Assembly: GCA_944324305.1 (NCBI GenBank)
Contig: CALUVV010000005.1
Span: forward strand, 62,001 to 126,000
Length of the DNA: 64,000 bases
Reading direction: 5' to 3'
Origin: Candidatus Gastranaerophilales bacterium
GTDB taxonomy: Bacteria > Cyanobacteriota > Vampirovibrionia > Gastranaerophilales > Gastranaerophilaceae
The stretch's first letter is position 1, and each line of letters starts with the position of its first letter. This document shows positions 18,173 through 27,780 of this stretch, piece by piece. A program made the position numbers and the translations under genes. The notes beneath the pieces are model-generated. The model was given only the letters and a program-made list of their open reading frames with translations. It was not told where the DNA came from and did not search any database.

Positions 18173-20368
18173 AATATCCAGCGGATCCACATCTATAGCC
18201 AGCTTAATATCTTTAGGCATAATTATTTTGTTCAGAAAACTTGAAACAAATTGGTGTCCTTTTTCACCAAGCTTGTTTTTAATCAAAATCTGGAAGCGAT
18301 ATTGACCGTTAATGCGTTCAATAACACAAGGGGTTGGACCAAGAATATCCAAGCGTTCGGAAATACCGTATTTTTCAATCATTGTACAGAGGCGCAGGGC
18401 TATTTCCTGCGCTGATTTTTCAGCACGAAAGTTATTTTGAGAGCTTAAAATTAATCTTATAATCTGACTGAAAGGCGGGTAATCAAATTCTTCACGTGCT
18501 GCAATTTCCGCCGTGAAAAACTCTCCGTAATTCTGAGATTTTGCACTTTCCAATGCGTAAAAATCAGGATTATAGGTTTGAAAAAGAACTTTTCCGGCAA
18601 ACTCTCCGCGTCCCGCACGACCCGCAACCTGTGTGAGAAGCTGAAAACCGCGTTCGGATGCCCTGAAATCAGGCAGGTTAAAACTTGCATCGGCAGAAAT
18701 TACACCTACAAGTGTTACGTTAGGGTTGTCCAGCCCCTTTGCAATCATCTGGGTTCCGACTAAGATATCAATACCCCCGCGCTGAAATTTCTCCAAAAGT
18801 CTTACATGTTCGCCCTTTCTTACAAGAATATCACTGTCTATACGCTCGACATTATTTTCAGGGAAAATTTCTTTTACATACTGCTCTATTTTTTGTGTTC
18901 CCGTTCCGCTGTTCTTAAAAGCATCGGAGCCGCATTCGGGACAAACATCCGGGAAATATTGGGCATGATTACAATAGTGGCATTTAAGCATCTGGTCTTT
19001 TGAATGCCAAATCATCGGAATTGCGCAGTTTGGGCACTGAATAACATGACCGCATGCCTGACATTGTGTAAATGTTGAAAAGCCGCGGCGGTTTATAAGT
19101 AAAATTACCTGTTGTCCTTTAGAAAGTGTTTCTTTAATTTCGGTCTGCAAAGGCATTGAAAGAACGTTCCTGTACGCTGCACGCCCGTGCTCCTGCATAT
19201 TTATAACCGTTACGGGCGGAACTTTCGCATCGTTATATCGTTTTTTAAGTTCAAACAGATTACCCGAATTTACAGCCCTGTAATACGTAGCAATATCAGG
19301 AGTTGCCGAACCTAAAAGCAACGGACAGTTATGGAATTCCGACAATTTTCGGGAAACAACACGCGCATCATATCTCGGAGCAGGTGTAGTTTGTTTGTAT
19401 GCTCCTTCATGTTCTTCGTCAATAATTATCAAACCTATATTTTTTAAAGGAGCAAAAACAGCCGAACGCGCACCCGCAAGAATTTTTATTTCATCTTTAT
19501 AAAGCTTTTGCCAGACATCGTAACGCTCGCCGTCTGAAATACTGCTGTGCCAGATTGCAACATCTTTCGTCCCGAATTTTTTTGCAAGACGTTTTGTTAA
19601 CTGCGATGCAAGCGCAATTTCGGGAGCAAGAAAGAGTACATTTTTACCTGATTTTATTGTATCGTCAATAAGCTTAAAATAAACTTCTGTTTTTCCTGAT
19701 GCAGTTACGCCGTGCAGTAAAATTTCATTCCCGCCGCTAATTTTATTTTTTATACCTTCATACACTTTTTTTTGATCGCCGGAAAGTTCAAACAAAGGTT
19801 CGCGTTCAGTAATCCTCAAAACATCAAGAGGATTTCTGTATAATTCTTCCTGAATAAGTTTAATACATCCTGTTTGTTCAAGTTTTTTTATTGTGGCTCT
19901 TGTAGTCTTAGCGTACTTTTCAAAGAGTATCAAAGGCATTTTACCTGATTTTTGAAGCAATTCGAGCACTTGAACCTGACGTTTGGTTGCTCCGTCAAAT
20001 TTTACAAACTCAATAATCTGTTCGGTTTTGGATGCCTTCTCAATTAACTTAAGAGGAATTGCGGCATTGAGCACCGTGACAAGATCACAGCAGTAATAAT
20101 TCGCAACCCACTCGAGAAGTTTTAAGTATTCTATTGAAAAAAGCGGGGTTTCATCAAGGATTTTGTTAATCTTTTTAACCTTAAAATCCCCCGGTAAATA
20201 GTCCGAAAACCCCACACAAAAGGCATTAACCAGCCCCTGCCTGCCAAACGGGACAAGAATAGCCTGTCCGATTTGAATTTTGTCTTTCATCTCGTCAGGG
20301 ATTAAGTAGCTGAATGTCTTAACCCCCAATCCTTTGATATTAACAAGCGCTGATGCGTATTTACTCAA
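18167..20368 (-). CDS. priA: primosomal helicase PriA
   Basis: PriA restarts stalled replication forks by loading the primosome. The 733-residue protein has an N-terminal DNA-binding domain, Walker A TASGKTE, the DEEH box (IIDEEHEGAYKQ), a zinc-binding region with CQACG, CPNC, CHYC and CPEC pairs, and helicase motifs GTQMIAKGLD and QVAGRAGRG. The start is the TTG at 20368, which lies six bases after AAAGGAG; no ATG fits as well. It is convergent with the pseudopilin at 17463 with a six-base overlap. Confidence 0.96.
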   Translation of the reverse strand: MSKYASALVNIKGLGVKTFSYLIPDEMKDKIQIGQAILVPFGRQGLVNAFCVGFSDYLPGDFKVKKINKILDETPLFSIEYLKLLEWVANYYCCDLVTVLNAAIPLKLIEKASKTEQIIEFVKFDGATKRQVQVLELLQKSGKMPLILFEKYAKTTRATIKKLEQTGCIKLIQEELYRNPLDVLRITEREPLFELSGDQKKVYEGIKNKISGGNEILLHGVTASGKTEVYFKLIDDTIKSGKNVLFLAPEIALASQLTKRLAKKFGTKDVAIWHSSISDGERYDVWQKLYKDEIKILAGARSAVFAPLKNIGLIIIDEEHEGAYKQTTPAPRYDARVVSRKLSEFHNCPLLLGSATPDIATYYRAVNSGNLFELKKRYNDAKVPPVTVINMQEHGRAAYRNVLSMPLQTEIKETLSKGQQVILLINRRGFSTFTQCQACGHVIQCPNCAIPMIWHSKDQMLKCHYCNHAQYFPDVCPECGSDAFKNSGTGTQKIEQYVKEIFPENNVERIDSDILVRKGEHVRLLEKFQRGGIDILVGTQMIAKGLDNPNVTLVGVISADASFNLPDFRASERGFQLLTQVAGRAGRGEFAGKVLFQTYNPDFYALESAKSQNYGEFFTAEIAAREEFDYPPFSQIIRLILSSQNNFRAEKSAQEIALRLCTMIEKYGISERLDILGPTPCVIERINGQYRFQILIKNKLGEKGHQFVSSFLNKIIMPKDIKLAIDVDPLDIL

Positions 20369-20403
20369 AACTTCTCCTTTAAAGTGCTTAGTTAGTCTGA
20401 GTG

Positions 20404-20428
20404 GAAGGGTAGGCTTCGCCTACTCTTC
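20404..20428 (-). repeat. stop-codon hairpin
   Basis: GAAGAGTAGGC and GCCTACCCTTC pair around GAA (with a G-T pair) to give an 11-base-pair stem. The TAG stop of the PC4-like gene (20420-20422) lies in its left arm. There is no T run. Confidence 0.7.
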
Positions 20429-20653
20429 AGACATAAATTCTTGTCTTGCAGCCTGAATAGCTTCTTCCAACAAATCAAGCTGGTCAGGAGAAAAAGTTAC
20501 ACCTTTTTTTGTCGGAAGCCATGTTGCACCGTCATCGGTTGTATAAAATATTCTCATGTTTAAGTAACTTCTTCCTTTGTATTCGCTTACTGAAATTTGT
20601 AACTGTTCTGTTTCACTTCTTTCAATTGTAGCCAAAATTTTAGCATCTGCCAT
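20420..20653 (-). CDS. PC4/YdbC-like single-strand nucleic acid-binding protein
   Basis: The 77-residue protein (MADAKILATIERSETEQLQI onward) resembles the transcriptional coactivator p15/PC4 fold: four strands with SYLNMRIFYTTDDG and WLPTKKGVTF, then an amphipathic helix (LDLLEEAIQAARQEF). Bacterial relatives bind single-stranded DNA or RNA. I chose the inner ATG at 20653 because GGAGAG lies at the right distance; the ATG at 20686 gives an 11-residue basic extension with no site. It sits 51 bases upstream of priA on the same strand. Confidence 0.8.
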   Translation of the reverse strand: MADAKILATIERSETEQLQISVSEYKGRSYLNMRIFYTTDDGATWLPTKKGVTFSPDQLDLLEEAIQAARQEFMSEE

Positions 20654-20745
20654 CTTTTTTCTCTCCTTCTTACCATTACATATCATATTTTAACACAGAC
20701 AATTTATTTTTATGATAAAGTTAAAGAAAAGTAAGGAGAAAAGTT

Positions 20746-21495
20746 ATGATTAAAGTAGCTGTATGCGGAGCTTTAGGAAAAATGGGACAGGAAGTTGTTC
20801 AGGCCGTAACGGAATGCCCCGATACCGAACTGGTTGCAAAAATTGACATAGCAAGCTCGGAAATGTATCACCATATAGAAGATGCGGCAAGAGTAACAGA
20901 TATTGATGTTCTTGTTGATTTTACACAGCCAAAATCTATTTTTGAAAACGCAAAATACTGCTTAAATAACGGAATAAAAATAGTCATAGGTACAACAGGT
21001 TTGACAGATGAGCAGATTGAAGAGCTAAAAAAACTTTCACAGGAAAAAAATACAGGCTGTCTTATTGCTCCTAATTTTTCAACAGGTGCCGTATTAATGA
21101 TGATGTTTGCAAAACAGGCATCAAAATATTTTGATAATGCGGAAATTATCGAGCTTCATCATAACCAGAAGAAAGACGCTCCCTCAGGTACTGCAATTAA
21201 AACTGCTGCAATGATGGCAGAAGTTAAAGATGATTTTACAAAAGGAAACTGCCCCGAAACAGAAACAATTGAAGGCGCAAGAGGCGGAAATGCCTACTCT
21301 AATATTCACATTCACTCAGTAAGAATGCCGGGTTACATTGCATCTCAGGAAGTAATATTCGGTTCATCAGGCCAGATTATGACAATAAGACATGATTCAA
21401 TGGACAGAAAATGTTATATGCAGGGCGTTTTGCTTGCAGTAAAACATGTTGCAAAAAATAATGATTTCATATATGGTTTAGATAATATTATGTAA
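20746..21495 (+). CDS. dapB: 4-hydroxy-tetrahydrodipicolinate reductase
   Basis: DapB reduces the dapA product to tetrahydrodipicolinate for lysine and peptidoglycan. The 249-residue protein has the nucleotide site GALGKMGQEV, GTTGLTDEQ and the catalytic motif ELHHNQKKDAPSGTA with the active-site His pair and Lys. Length is typical. ATG follows AAGGAGA. asd of the same pathway lies 0.5 kb downstream, with an opposite-strand gene in between. Confidence 0.96.
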   Translation: MIKVAVCGALGKMGQEVVQAVTECPDTELVAKIDIASSEMYHHIEDAARVTDIDVLVDFTQPKSIFENAKYCLNNGIKIVIGTTGLTDEQIEELKKLSQEKNTGCLIAPNFSTGAVLMMMFAKQASKYFDNAEIIELHHNQKKDAPSGTAIKTAAMMAEVKDDFTKGNCPETETIEGARGGNAYSNIHIHSVRMPGYIASQEVIFGSSGQIMTIRHDSMDRKCYMQGVLLAVKHVAKNNDFIYGLDNIM

Positions 21496-21520
21496 AAAAG
21501 AGGGGATTTTCCTCTCTTAT
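21494..21520 (+). terminator. weak terminator after dapB
   Basis: AGAGGGGA and TCCTCTCT form a hairpin, but the T run is interrupted (TTATAATTT). Confidence 0.5.
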
Positions 21521-21855
21521 AATTTACTTGAGACTTTGTACACAATTTCCAGAATTGCATTAGATAATATTATTACATTTGTAAGACTATCTGTCATTAA
21601 ATCAATTATGTATTTTTCATCATGATTTAATTTTTCGTACTTTTTTTTGTTATCTTTTATGCCCGCACTAAAACTTTTCAATATTTCTAATGTCATGATT
21701 GACGGATGAAAATTTTTCAGCCAGTTTTTTATAAGACTGTGAGCTATGTAGTTATAATTTTTTTTCTTTTGAAAATGTTTACTACATTTTTCTAAATATC
21801 TATTAATCAACCCTTCACATTCAGCTTCAAAGTGTTCGTATGACATATCCTGCAT
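21517..21855 (-). CDS. hypothetical helical protein
   Basis: The 112-residue protein is predicted to be all-helical and basic with aromatic residues (LINRYLEKCSKHFQKKKNYN, then LSNAILEIVYKVSSKL). I do not recognise a family. ATG follows AAGGAGAAAAATT. There is no signal peptide. It is convergent with dapB and divergent from asd. Confidence 0.7.
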   Translation of the reverse strand: MQDMSYEHFEAECEGLINRYLEKCSKHFQKKKNYNYIAHSLIKNWLKNFHPSIMTLEILKSFSAGIKDNKKKYEKLNHDEKYIIDLMTDSLTNVIILSNAILEIVYKVSSKL

Positions 21856-22020
21856 AATTTTTCTCCTTACCTTAAGTTCTTTCTATAAAAAAAATATAGG
21901 TGTTATGTAAAACAATGTCAACATCGTCTATCACATACGATAATTGTGTAAACTTTCATTAAGACAAATTTATATATGCATACTTTTTTAGATATAATAA
22001 ATTTTACAAAAGGAGAAGAT

Positions 22021-23037
22021 ATGAGAAAACCAAACATCGCAATTCTCGGAGCAACAGGCGTTGTAGGCAGAGAAATTACAAAAATAGTTGACGAACTTAA
22101 AATTGATTTCAACGAAATCAAATTCTTATCAAGCGCAAAATCAGCAGGTATCAAATTGGAATTTCAAGGCAAAACCTACACGGTTGAAGAAGCTAAACCA
22201 GAAAGTTTCGACGGAGTAAACATTGTACTTGCATCAGCAGGCGGAACGACATCTCAAAAATTTGCACCCGAAATTGTTAAAAGGGGAGGAGTACTCATTG
22301 ACAACTCATCTGCTTTCAGAATGGATGAAAATGTACCTCTTGTAATCGCTTATGTAAACGACGATGATTTGAAAAAACACAAAGGTATTATTGCAAACCC
22401 TAACTGCTCAACTTCCCAGTTAATGCTTGTTTTAAAACCACTTCATGAAAAAGCTAAAATAAAAAGATTAATTGTATCAACTTATCAGGCTGTTTCAGGT
22501 GCCGGACTTGCAGCAATTAATGAGCTTACCGATAACACGAAGGCAACGCTTGCAGGTGAAGAATTTGAAAATAAATGTTTTAAAAAACCGATTTCCTTTA
22601 ATGTAATCCCTCAAATAGATGTATTCTGTCAAAACGGTTACACAAAAGAAGAAATGAAAGTTGTTAAAGAAACAAAAAAAATTCTTCATCTACCCGAAAA
22701 TTTACCGATTTCATGTACAGCAGCCCGTGTCCCCGTTTATAACGGACACTCGGAAGCCGTTGATATAGAATTTGAAAATGAAATTTCGCCTGATGAAGTT
22801 CGTGAAATATTAAAAAATTCATTCGGCGTAAAAGTTATTGATAACCCCGATAACTTTGAATATCCGACAACACGCGATGCATCAGGTGTTGACCCTGTAT
22901 TTGCCGGCAGGATAAGAAAAAATCTTGCATTTAATAACGGTATTTCACTATGGTGCGTTGCAGATAACCTCAGAATAGGCGCAGCATTAAATACTGTAAG
23001 AATTTGTCAAAAAGTAATAGAAATGGAGCTTTATTAA
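22021..23037 (+). CDS. asd: aspartate-semialdehyde dehydrogenase
   Basis: Asd reduces aspartyl phosphate to aspartate semialdehyde, the branch point to lysine/diaminopimelate, threonine and methionine. The 338-residue protein has ILGATGVVGREI for NADP and the catalytic Cys in ANPNCSTSQL, followed by RVPVYNGHSEAVDIEF. I set the start at the ATG at 22021 behind AAAGGAGAAG; the upstream ATG at 21976 has no site. It overlaps no gene, and the next small gene's ribosome site is inside its 3' end. Confidence 0.95.
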   Translation: MRKPNIAILGATGVVGREITKIVDELKIDFNEIKFLSSAKSAGIKLEFQGKTYTVEEAKPESFDGVNIVLASAGGTTSQKFAPEIVKRGGVLIDNSSAFRMDENVPLVIAYVNDDDLKKHKGIIANPNCSTSQLMLVLKPLHEKAKIKRLIVSTYQAVSGAGLAAINELTDNTKATLAGEEFENKCFKKPISFNVIPQIDVFCQNGYTKEEMKVVKETKKILHLPENLPISCTAARVPVYNGHSEAVDIEFENEISPDEVREILKNSFGVKVIDNPDNFEYPTTRDASGVDPVFAGRIRKNLAFNNGISLWCVADNLRIGAALNTVRICQKVIEMELY

Positions 23038-23039
23038 CA

Positions 23040-23273
23040 ATGCAAATTAAAAAATTAACAATTACCCCGCTTTCTAAAGGCTGGGCTTCAACAGTCATGG
23101 AAAAACCTTCGGCAGAAAATGCCGGCAGATTAATCAAAGAAAGATTAAATTCTGGTTACGCAGGTGATAGCGGAACTGCAAAAGTGTTCAAGAAAATCCC
23201 CAAATTCTTAAAAGGCTTTGTTAACCCGGCAAGTAAAGTCGCTAAAGAACGTAAATTTACAATGTACAGTTAA
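23040..23273 (+). CDS. small basic hypothetical protein
   Basis: The 77-residue basic protein (MQIKKLTITPLSKGWASTVM onward) starts two bases after the asd stop, with GGAG inside the end of asd, so it is probably translationally coupled. The C-terminal half is Lys-rich (KVFKKIPKFLKGFVNPASKV). I do not recognise it. It has no membrane segment. Confidence 0.6.
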   Translation: MQIKKLTITPLSKGWASTVMEKPSAENAGRLIKERLNSGYAGDSGTAKVFKKIPKFLKGFVNPASKVAKERKFTMYS

Positions 23274-23363
23274 TATATATTAATAAAATAAATTTAATAT
23301 AACAATTTCGGGCTTCTGATTGTTTTTATAATAATAGGGAAAAACTATGGAGATTATATTATT

Positions 23364-23501
23364 ATGAAAAAAAATGAAGCAGAAAAATGTCAGGAAGCAA
23401 AAATTGATTCCGTAAAGAATCCTTCCAAAAGTCTGAAAAAAGAAGTTGACATCCCGCGTCTCACTTCTGACTTTTTAGAAGAAACTTTACAAATTGCTTA
23501 A
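23364..23501 (+). CDS. small peptide with C-terminal ETLQIA motif
   Basis: The 45-residue product starts MKKNEAEKCQEAK and ends IPRLTSDFLEETLQIA. It has an upstream GGAG and a terminator directly after it. Its last 17 residues align without gaps with those of the next peptide gene (MPRTTFEMLEQTCQIA). The family is unknown to me. A charged, variable N-terminus with a fixed short C-terminus is seen in some modified-peptide precursors or secreted signals, but no modifying enzyme or exporter is adjacent. Confidence 0.6.
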   Translation: MKKNEAEKCQEAKIDSVKNPSKSLKKEVDIPRLTSDFLEETLQIA

Positions 23502-23510
23502 GAGTTTAAA

Positions 23511-23533
23511 AAGCCCGTTACAAGCGGGCTTTT
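23511..23533 (+). terminator. intrinsic terminator
   Basis: AAGCCCG, loop TTACAAG, CGGGCTT, then T, ten bases after the first small peptide. Confidence 0.8.
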
Positions 23534-23682
23534 ACATTGTAAAACAATAAAAAATAAAATATTACCCATTCAGGTTGTATTCAAATCAGTTTTTTAATGT
23601 ATAATATATATACAATAGATATCAGATTGGGAAGAAAACAATAATTTACCCCACAAAATCCTTAAGAAAGGAAATATATATT

Positions 23683-23832
23683 ATGGATAATAAATTAAAA
23701 AATGTCGGAGATGATGAAAAAGACATTACCCTGAAATCCGCAGAGTTGAACGGGGTTAAAGTAAATGCCGAAGATTATGAAATGCCCCGCACTACATTTG
23801 AAATGCTGGAACAAACCTGCCAGATTGCTTAA
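23683..23832 (+). CDS. small peptide with C-terminal EQTCQIA motif
   Basis: The 49-residue product starts MDNKLKNVGDDEKDITLK and ends MPRTTFEMLEQTCQIA. ATG follows AGAAAGGAAA. It is a paralogue of the peptide at 23364 by its C-terminus only; a Cys replaces Leu in the T-x-QIA end. A TATAAT at 23600-23605 may be its own promoter. The function is unknown. Confidence 0.6.
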   Translation: MDNKLKNVGDDEKDITLKSAELNGVKVNAEDYEMPRTTFEMLEQTCQIA

Positions 23833-23950
23833 TTTTATGTATCGGCGTGTTTCTTCCCGCGCTGATGCAGCTCTGTTTAATATTACTTTTTGTTAAACCG
23901 ATGCAACTTTCTTACCTGTTTTTGGTACAATTATGTTAAGGAACAGGGAT

Positions 23951-24412
23951 ATGTTAGTAAAAAGAGAAGATTTAAGAGCTTTAATCGATACTATTCATCA
24001 TTCAGGCAAAACAGTCGTTACCACTAACGGTTGCTTTGATATTCTGCATGTGGGGCATGTCAGATATCTTGAGAAAACAAAAACTTTCGGCGATTTTTTA
24101 ATAGTATTATTGAATTCGGACAAATCCGTAAAAAGCATAAAGGGTCCGTCGCGTCCGATTAATACCGAGCAGGATCGTGCAGAAATATTAAGTGCTTTGA
24201 GATGCGTAGATTATGTGGTATTATTTGATGAAGACAGTCCTAAAAATCTCTTGGATGAAATGAAGCCTGATGTTTATACCAAAGGGGCGGATTACACTAT
24301 GGAAACGCTTCCTGAAGCTGATATTATGAAAAAAAACGGAACAAGGGTTGAATTTATCGAATTTGTAGACGGTAAATCAACAACAAATGTTATTAACAAA
24401 ATGAAAAATTAA
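23951..24412 (+). CDS. rfaE2: D-glycero-beta-D-manno-heptose 1-phosphate adenylyltransferase-like
   Basis: The product (153 residues) is a nucleotidyltransferase with the TTNGCFDILHVGHVRYL signature, where HVGH binds ATP, and the second motif KSTTNVI. The family activates heptose 1-phosphate to ADP-heptose for the LPS inner core; glycerol-3-phosphate cytidylyltransferases are close relatives. The ATG at 23951 has AAGGA in front; an ATG at 23933 would add six residues. It heads the lipid A cluster with lpxD only 21 bases on, which supports the LPS role. Confidence 0.85.
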   Translation: MLVKREDLRALIDTIHHSGKTVVTTNGCFDILHVGHVRYLEKTKTFGDFLIVLLNSDKSVKSIKGPSRPINTEQDRAEILSALRCVDYVVLFDEDSPKNLLDEMKPDVYTKGADYTMETLPEADIMKKNGTRVEFIEFVDGKSTTNVINKMKN

Positions 24413-24433
24413 TTTATATAAGGAGATAAGTTT

Positions 24434-25537
24434 ATGAAAACCTTTACATTAGAAGAAATTACACATATCACGGGCGGTATGTTGACAAAGGTGCAAGACG
24501 TTAAAATTTCACAAATTGCACCGCCGTTGTTATCTGATGAAAATACGCTTGCTCTGGCTTTAGGTGAAGAAGAAATTGCAAATCTCGCAAAATCTAATGC
24601 TAAAGCAGCACTTGTTCCGCTGGGGGTTCAAATAGACGGGCTTACTACGATTGAGGTGGAAAGACCAAGGTTAGCAATGATGAAACTTTTAAATATGTTT
24701 TACGTTGCACCCGAGGTTAACAAAGGCGTTCACCCGACAGCAACAGTTCATGAAACTGCTAAATTAGGGGAAAATGTTCAAATAGGACCTAATGTAGTTA
24801 TATCACGGGATGCTGTTATCGGTGACAATACTAAAATCCTTGCAAATTCTTACATCGGCGGCGGTGTTAAAATAGGTAAAAATTGTTTCTTCCATGCAGG
24901 GGTTAATATAGGTGACAGAGTTCAGGTCGGAGATGATGTAATCCTTCATCACGGCGTATCTTTAGGTGCGGACGGTTTCAGCTTCGTAACCGAAAATCCC
25001 GACAACATTGAACAGGCAAGAAAAGACGGTGAAATTAAAGAAAATAATGCAAAACATGTTATCTTTAAAATTCCTTCAATCGGTGCGGTTGTAATAGGCA
25101 ACAATGTAGAAATCGGTGCTAACACTACTATTGACAGAGGAACAATTGAAAATACAACCATCGGAAATAACACAAAAATTGATGACCTTGTTATGATCGG
25201 CCATAACTGTAAAATCGGCGAAGGATGCTTAATAGTTTCGCAGGTCGGTATTGCAGGAAGCTGTGTAATCGGCGACAGAGTTGTTATTGCAGGTCAGGCA
25301 GGTCTTGCTGATCATATCGAAATAGGTTCTGATACAATTATCACGGCAAAAGCAGGGGTTACAAAATCATTCCCAGAAAAATCAATTGTTGTCGGTATTC
25401 CTGCTATGCCGAGAAAAGATTTCATTAAACAACTGAAAACTTTGAAAGATGCACAGGAAATCTTTGCAAAATTCAGAAAATACGAACCGCTGTTAAAAGA
25501 ATTTGAGGATAACATAAATAATGACCACAATTCTTAA
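24434..25537 (+). CDS. lpxD: UDP-3-O-acylglucosamine N-acyltransferase
   Basis: LpxD adds the second acyl chain in lipid A synthesis. The 367-residue protein has a UDP-binding N-terminal domain ([16 protein letters not shown]) and a left-handed beta helix of hexapeptide repeats from about residue 95 to 310 ([20 protein letters not shown] and so on), with the catalytic His in [13 protein letters not shown] and a C-terminal helix. ATG follows AAGGAGATAAG. It overlaps lpxC by 17 bases. Confidence 0.94.
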   Translation: MKTFTLEEITHITGGMLTKVQDVKISQIAPPLLSDENTLALALGEEEIANLAKSNAKAALVPLGVQIDGLTTIEVERPRLAMMKLLNMFYVAPEVNKGVHPTATVHETAKLGENVQIGPNVVISRDAVIGDNTKILANSYIGGGVKIGKNCFFHAGVNIGDRVQVGDDVILHHGVSLGADGFSFVTENPDNIEQARKDGEIKENNAKHVIFKIPSIGAVVIGNNVEIGANTTIDRGTIENTTIGNNTKIDDLVMIGHNCKIGEGCLIVSQVGIAGSCVIGDRVVIAGQAGLADHIEIGSDTIITAKAGVTKSFPEKSIVVGIPAMPRKDFIKQLKTLKDAQEIFAKFRKYEPLLKEFEDNINNDHNS

Positions 25538-26339
25538 AGAAACATCAATATCAGGTAACGGTTTAATGAAAAATAAACCGTGTACCGTAAATTTTTTCCC
25601 GTCAAAAACAGGAAAAATAAGGTATTTCGTTAACGGAGCTGAACCGTTTGAAGCTTGCGTAGACAATGTATTAGCAACAGATCACTGCGTTGTCTTGGGA
25701 AACAAAAAATCCAAAGCAATGCTGACGGAACATTTAACTGCGGCTCTGGCATTTTGCGGAATTGACAGCATTGATATTTGTATGGATGAGATGGAAGTTC
25801 CCGCGCTTGACGGAAGTTCTAAAAAATGGGTTGAGCTTTTTGAAAAAGCAGGTGTTGAAAAACATTTATTTGAAAAACCAAAACGCTACACGGTATCCGA
25901 ACCTGTTTATTATCTGAACGGTAAAACAAGTCTTGTAATTCTGCCTTCGGATGAGCTTTATATTTCTTATGCGGTAAATTATGACCATCCTGACTTGACA
26001 AGACGCTGGGCTGCTTATAACCCCAAAAACAAACAGGAAATAATTGAAGCAAGAACTTTCGGATTTTATAAAGATTTAAGAAAGTTTCAAATGCTCGGAT
26101 TTGCTCAGGGGGTTACCGTTGAAAACACTCTCGGGCTTCAGGACAAGGGGTACACATCGGAATTGCGTTCGGAGAACGAACCTGTTAAACATAAAATTTT
26201 GGATTTAATAGGTGATTTATACTTAACCGGTGTAAATCCGTTAAATATGAAATGCCAGATACTTGTAAAAGAGGCAGGTCATGCAGTTCATATTAAAGCC
26301 GCAAAAATCTTAAAAGACAAATTAATTGAATGTAAATAA
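25521..26339 (+). CDS. lpxC: UDP-3-O-acyl-N-acetylglucosamine deacetylase
   Basis: LpxC is the zinc deacetylase that commits UDP-GlcNAc derivatives to lipid A. The 272-residue protein has the metal-site motif [15 protein letters not shown] and the later [13 protein letters not shown] with the zinc Asp, and [15 protein letters not shown] at the substrate channel. It is shorter than the 300 or so of enterobacteria, as in cyanobacteria. Its start lies inside lpxD and its end just before fabZ. Confidence 0.94.
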   Translation: MTTILKETSISGNGLMKNKPCTVNFFPSKTGKIRYFVNGAEPFEACVDNVLATDHCVVLGNKKSKAMLTEHLTAALAFCGIDSIDICMDEMEVPALDGSSKKWVELFEKAGVEKHLFEKPKRYTVSEPVYYLNGKTSLVILPSDELYISYAVNYDHPDLTRRWAAYNPKNKQEIIEARTFGFYKDLRKFQMLGFAQGVTVENTLGLQDKGYTSELRSENEPVKHKILDLIGDLYLTGVNPLNMKCQILVKEAGHAVHIKAAKILKDKLIECK

Positions 26340-26349
26340 GGAGAAAAAA

Positions 26350-26802
26350 ATGACAGAAGAAACTAAACAAGAAGTTTTGCAATTTGACACAATGCAGATT
26401 ATGGAAATGATTCCGCATCGTTATCCGTTTTTACTGGTAGACAGAATTACCGAATGTGTTCCGGGCAAATACGCAAAAGGTTACAAAAACATGACAATGA
26501 ACGAACAATTCTTTCAAGGTCATTTCCCGAACAACCCGATTATGCCAGGCGTATTGCAGCTTGAAGCTATGGCTCAATGTTCTGCTCCTGTGTTAATGAC
26601 AATGCCTGAATTCAAAGGGAAATTAACTCTATATGCGGGAGTTGACGGCGTTAGATTTAAAAATATCGTAAGACCCGGTGACAGATTTGATATGGAAATC
26701 GAACTTACAAAGGTAAAAGGCCCTATCTGCAAGGCTCACGGTATAGGAAAAGTTGACGGCAAAGTTTGTGTTGAAGCCGACATGACTTTTGCACTTAAAT
26801 AA
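26350..26802 (+). CDS. fabZ: 3-hydroxyacyl-ACP dehydratase FabZ
   Basis: FabZ dehydrates 3-hydroxyacyl-ACP in fatty acid synthesis and competes with lipid A synthesis for the same intermediate. The 150-residue hotdog-fold protein has the catalytic His in PHRYPFLLVDR and the Glu in PGVLQLEAMAQ. ATG at 26350 follows AAGGAGA, ten bases after the lpxC stop. Its place within the lpx set is the common arrangement. Confidence 0.95.
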   Translation: MTEETKQEVLQFDTMQIMEMIPHRYPFLLVDRITECVPGKYAKGYKNMTMNEQFFQGHFPNNPIMPGVLQLEAMAQCSAPVLMTMPEFKGKLTLYAGVDGVRFKNIVRPGDRFDMEIELTKVKGPICKAHGIGKVDGKVCVEADMTFALK

Positions 26803-26813
26803 TTTACGTAAAC

Positions 26814-26849
26814 TAAAAAAAAGACTTGAGAATAATCTCAAGTCTTTTT
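26814..26849. terminator. bidirectional terminator
   Basis: A-run, AAGACTTGAG, AATAAT, CTCAAGTCTT, T-run, between fabZ and the convergent gene at 26852. Confidence 0.88.
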
Positions 26850-26851
26850 CG

Positions 26852-27646
26852 TTATTCAAAATCTAAACCAAACCTGAGAGCTTCGTCCTCATCATCGAAT
26901 TTTTTAGCCAGTGTTATGCCGTCTTTTTCATAATATGAAATTTGGGAGAATTCACCGTTTTTATATTTTCTGACAGCTTTTACTGATGTGTCATTACGGA
27001 ATTCAACATCCATAATCCTTACGCCGTTATCGTCGAATTCGGAATAAAAATTCAAATGCTCGCCGTCATCAGCTGCAAATTCACGTTTCACTTTTCCGTT
27101 TTCTATTTGTCTGACAACATTATCTTTGCGTTCTCCTTCGATTTTTGAAAAATCAAAATATTTTTTATCAAGCACAAAAGGCTTTTTTGCGTCCGGAATA
27201 TCAGACGGATTTATTTTATGTTCAGTTGTTTCCTTAAGTTTTTTTCTGCCCCGTCTTTTTGCTTTCGGTCTTTCAGGTTCAACTGTTTCCTCAACATTTT
27301 CAGGTTTTACATCCGGTGTGTCATCCGTCTTAACTTTTTTAGGCGTTTCTTCAATTACGTTTCCGAGTTTCACGGGTTTTTCGGTCTTTTCCGGTTTAAC
27401 GTGCACCGACGATGCTTCTTCTGTTAACTTTGTATTCTTAACAACTTTACCGCCGCGGCGTCCGAGGTAATAAAGTCCGCCGATTACAACAGCTGCTGCC
27501 GCTGCTGCGGCAATTGAATACTTAATAATTTTTTCCTTTTTTTCTTTTTTTGCATCAGTGCTTTGTAAGCCCGCAGCTTTTTCAGGTTTTCTTTCTACAG
27601 ATGCAAAATTAATATAAGATTTAATACTTTGTACTTTCATATTCAT
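26852..27646 (-). CDS. hypothetical membrane-anchored protein
   Basis: The protein is about 264 residues. After a short N-terminal stretch (MKVQSIKSYINF) there is a basic region and one membrane helix (IIKYSIAAAAAAAVVIGGLY), then a Lys/Pro/Glu/Thr-rich linker with a basic KAKRRGRKK patch, and a C-terminal domain with repeated strands (EHLNFYSEFDDNGVRIMDVE) resembling short repeat units of toxin-antitoxin-like or MORN-like folds. I do not recognise a family. It splits the lpx cluster on the opposite strand. The first residues resemble those of the gene at 53260. Confidence 0.65.
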   Translation of the reverse strand: MNMKVQSIKSYINFASVERKPEKAAGLQSTDAKKEKKEKIIKYSIAAAAAAAVVIGGLYYLGRRGGKVVKNTKLTEEASSVHVKPEKTEKPVKLGNVIEETPKKVKTDDTPDVKPENVEETVEPERPKAKRRGRKKLKETTEHKINPSDIPDAKKPFVLDKKYFDFSKIEGERKDNVVRQIENGKVKREFAADDGEHLNFYSEFDDNGVRIMDVEFRNDTSVKAVRKYKNGEFSQISYYEKDGITLAKKFDDEDEALRFGLDFE

Positions 27647-27780
27647 ATTAAAATACAAACAAAAATTTTTTTGCTAAAAAAATGCCGCTGTTTTTATATA
27701 TTAAAATAATATAAAAAATATTGTGACTATATAAGATTTGTACTATAATTGATTTTATAGTATTGAGAGAGGATAAAAAG

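Noticed and set aside
27126-27470. 114-codon Phe/Ser-rich open frame opposite the gene at 26852
   Set aside because: It is antisense to a Lys/Glu-rich linker, which always yields Phe/Ser-rich shadows.
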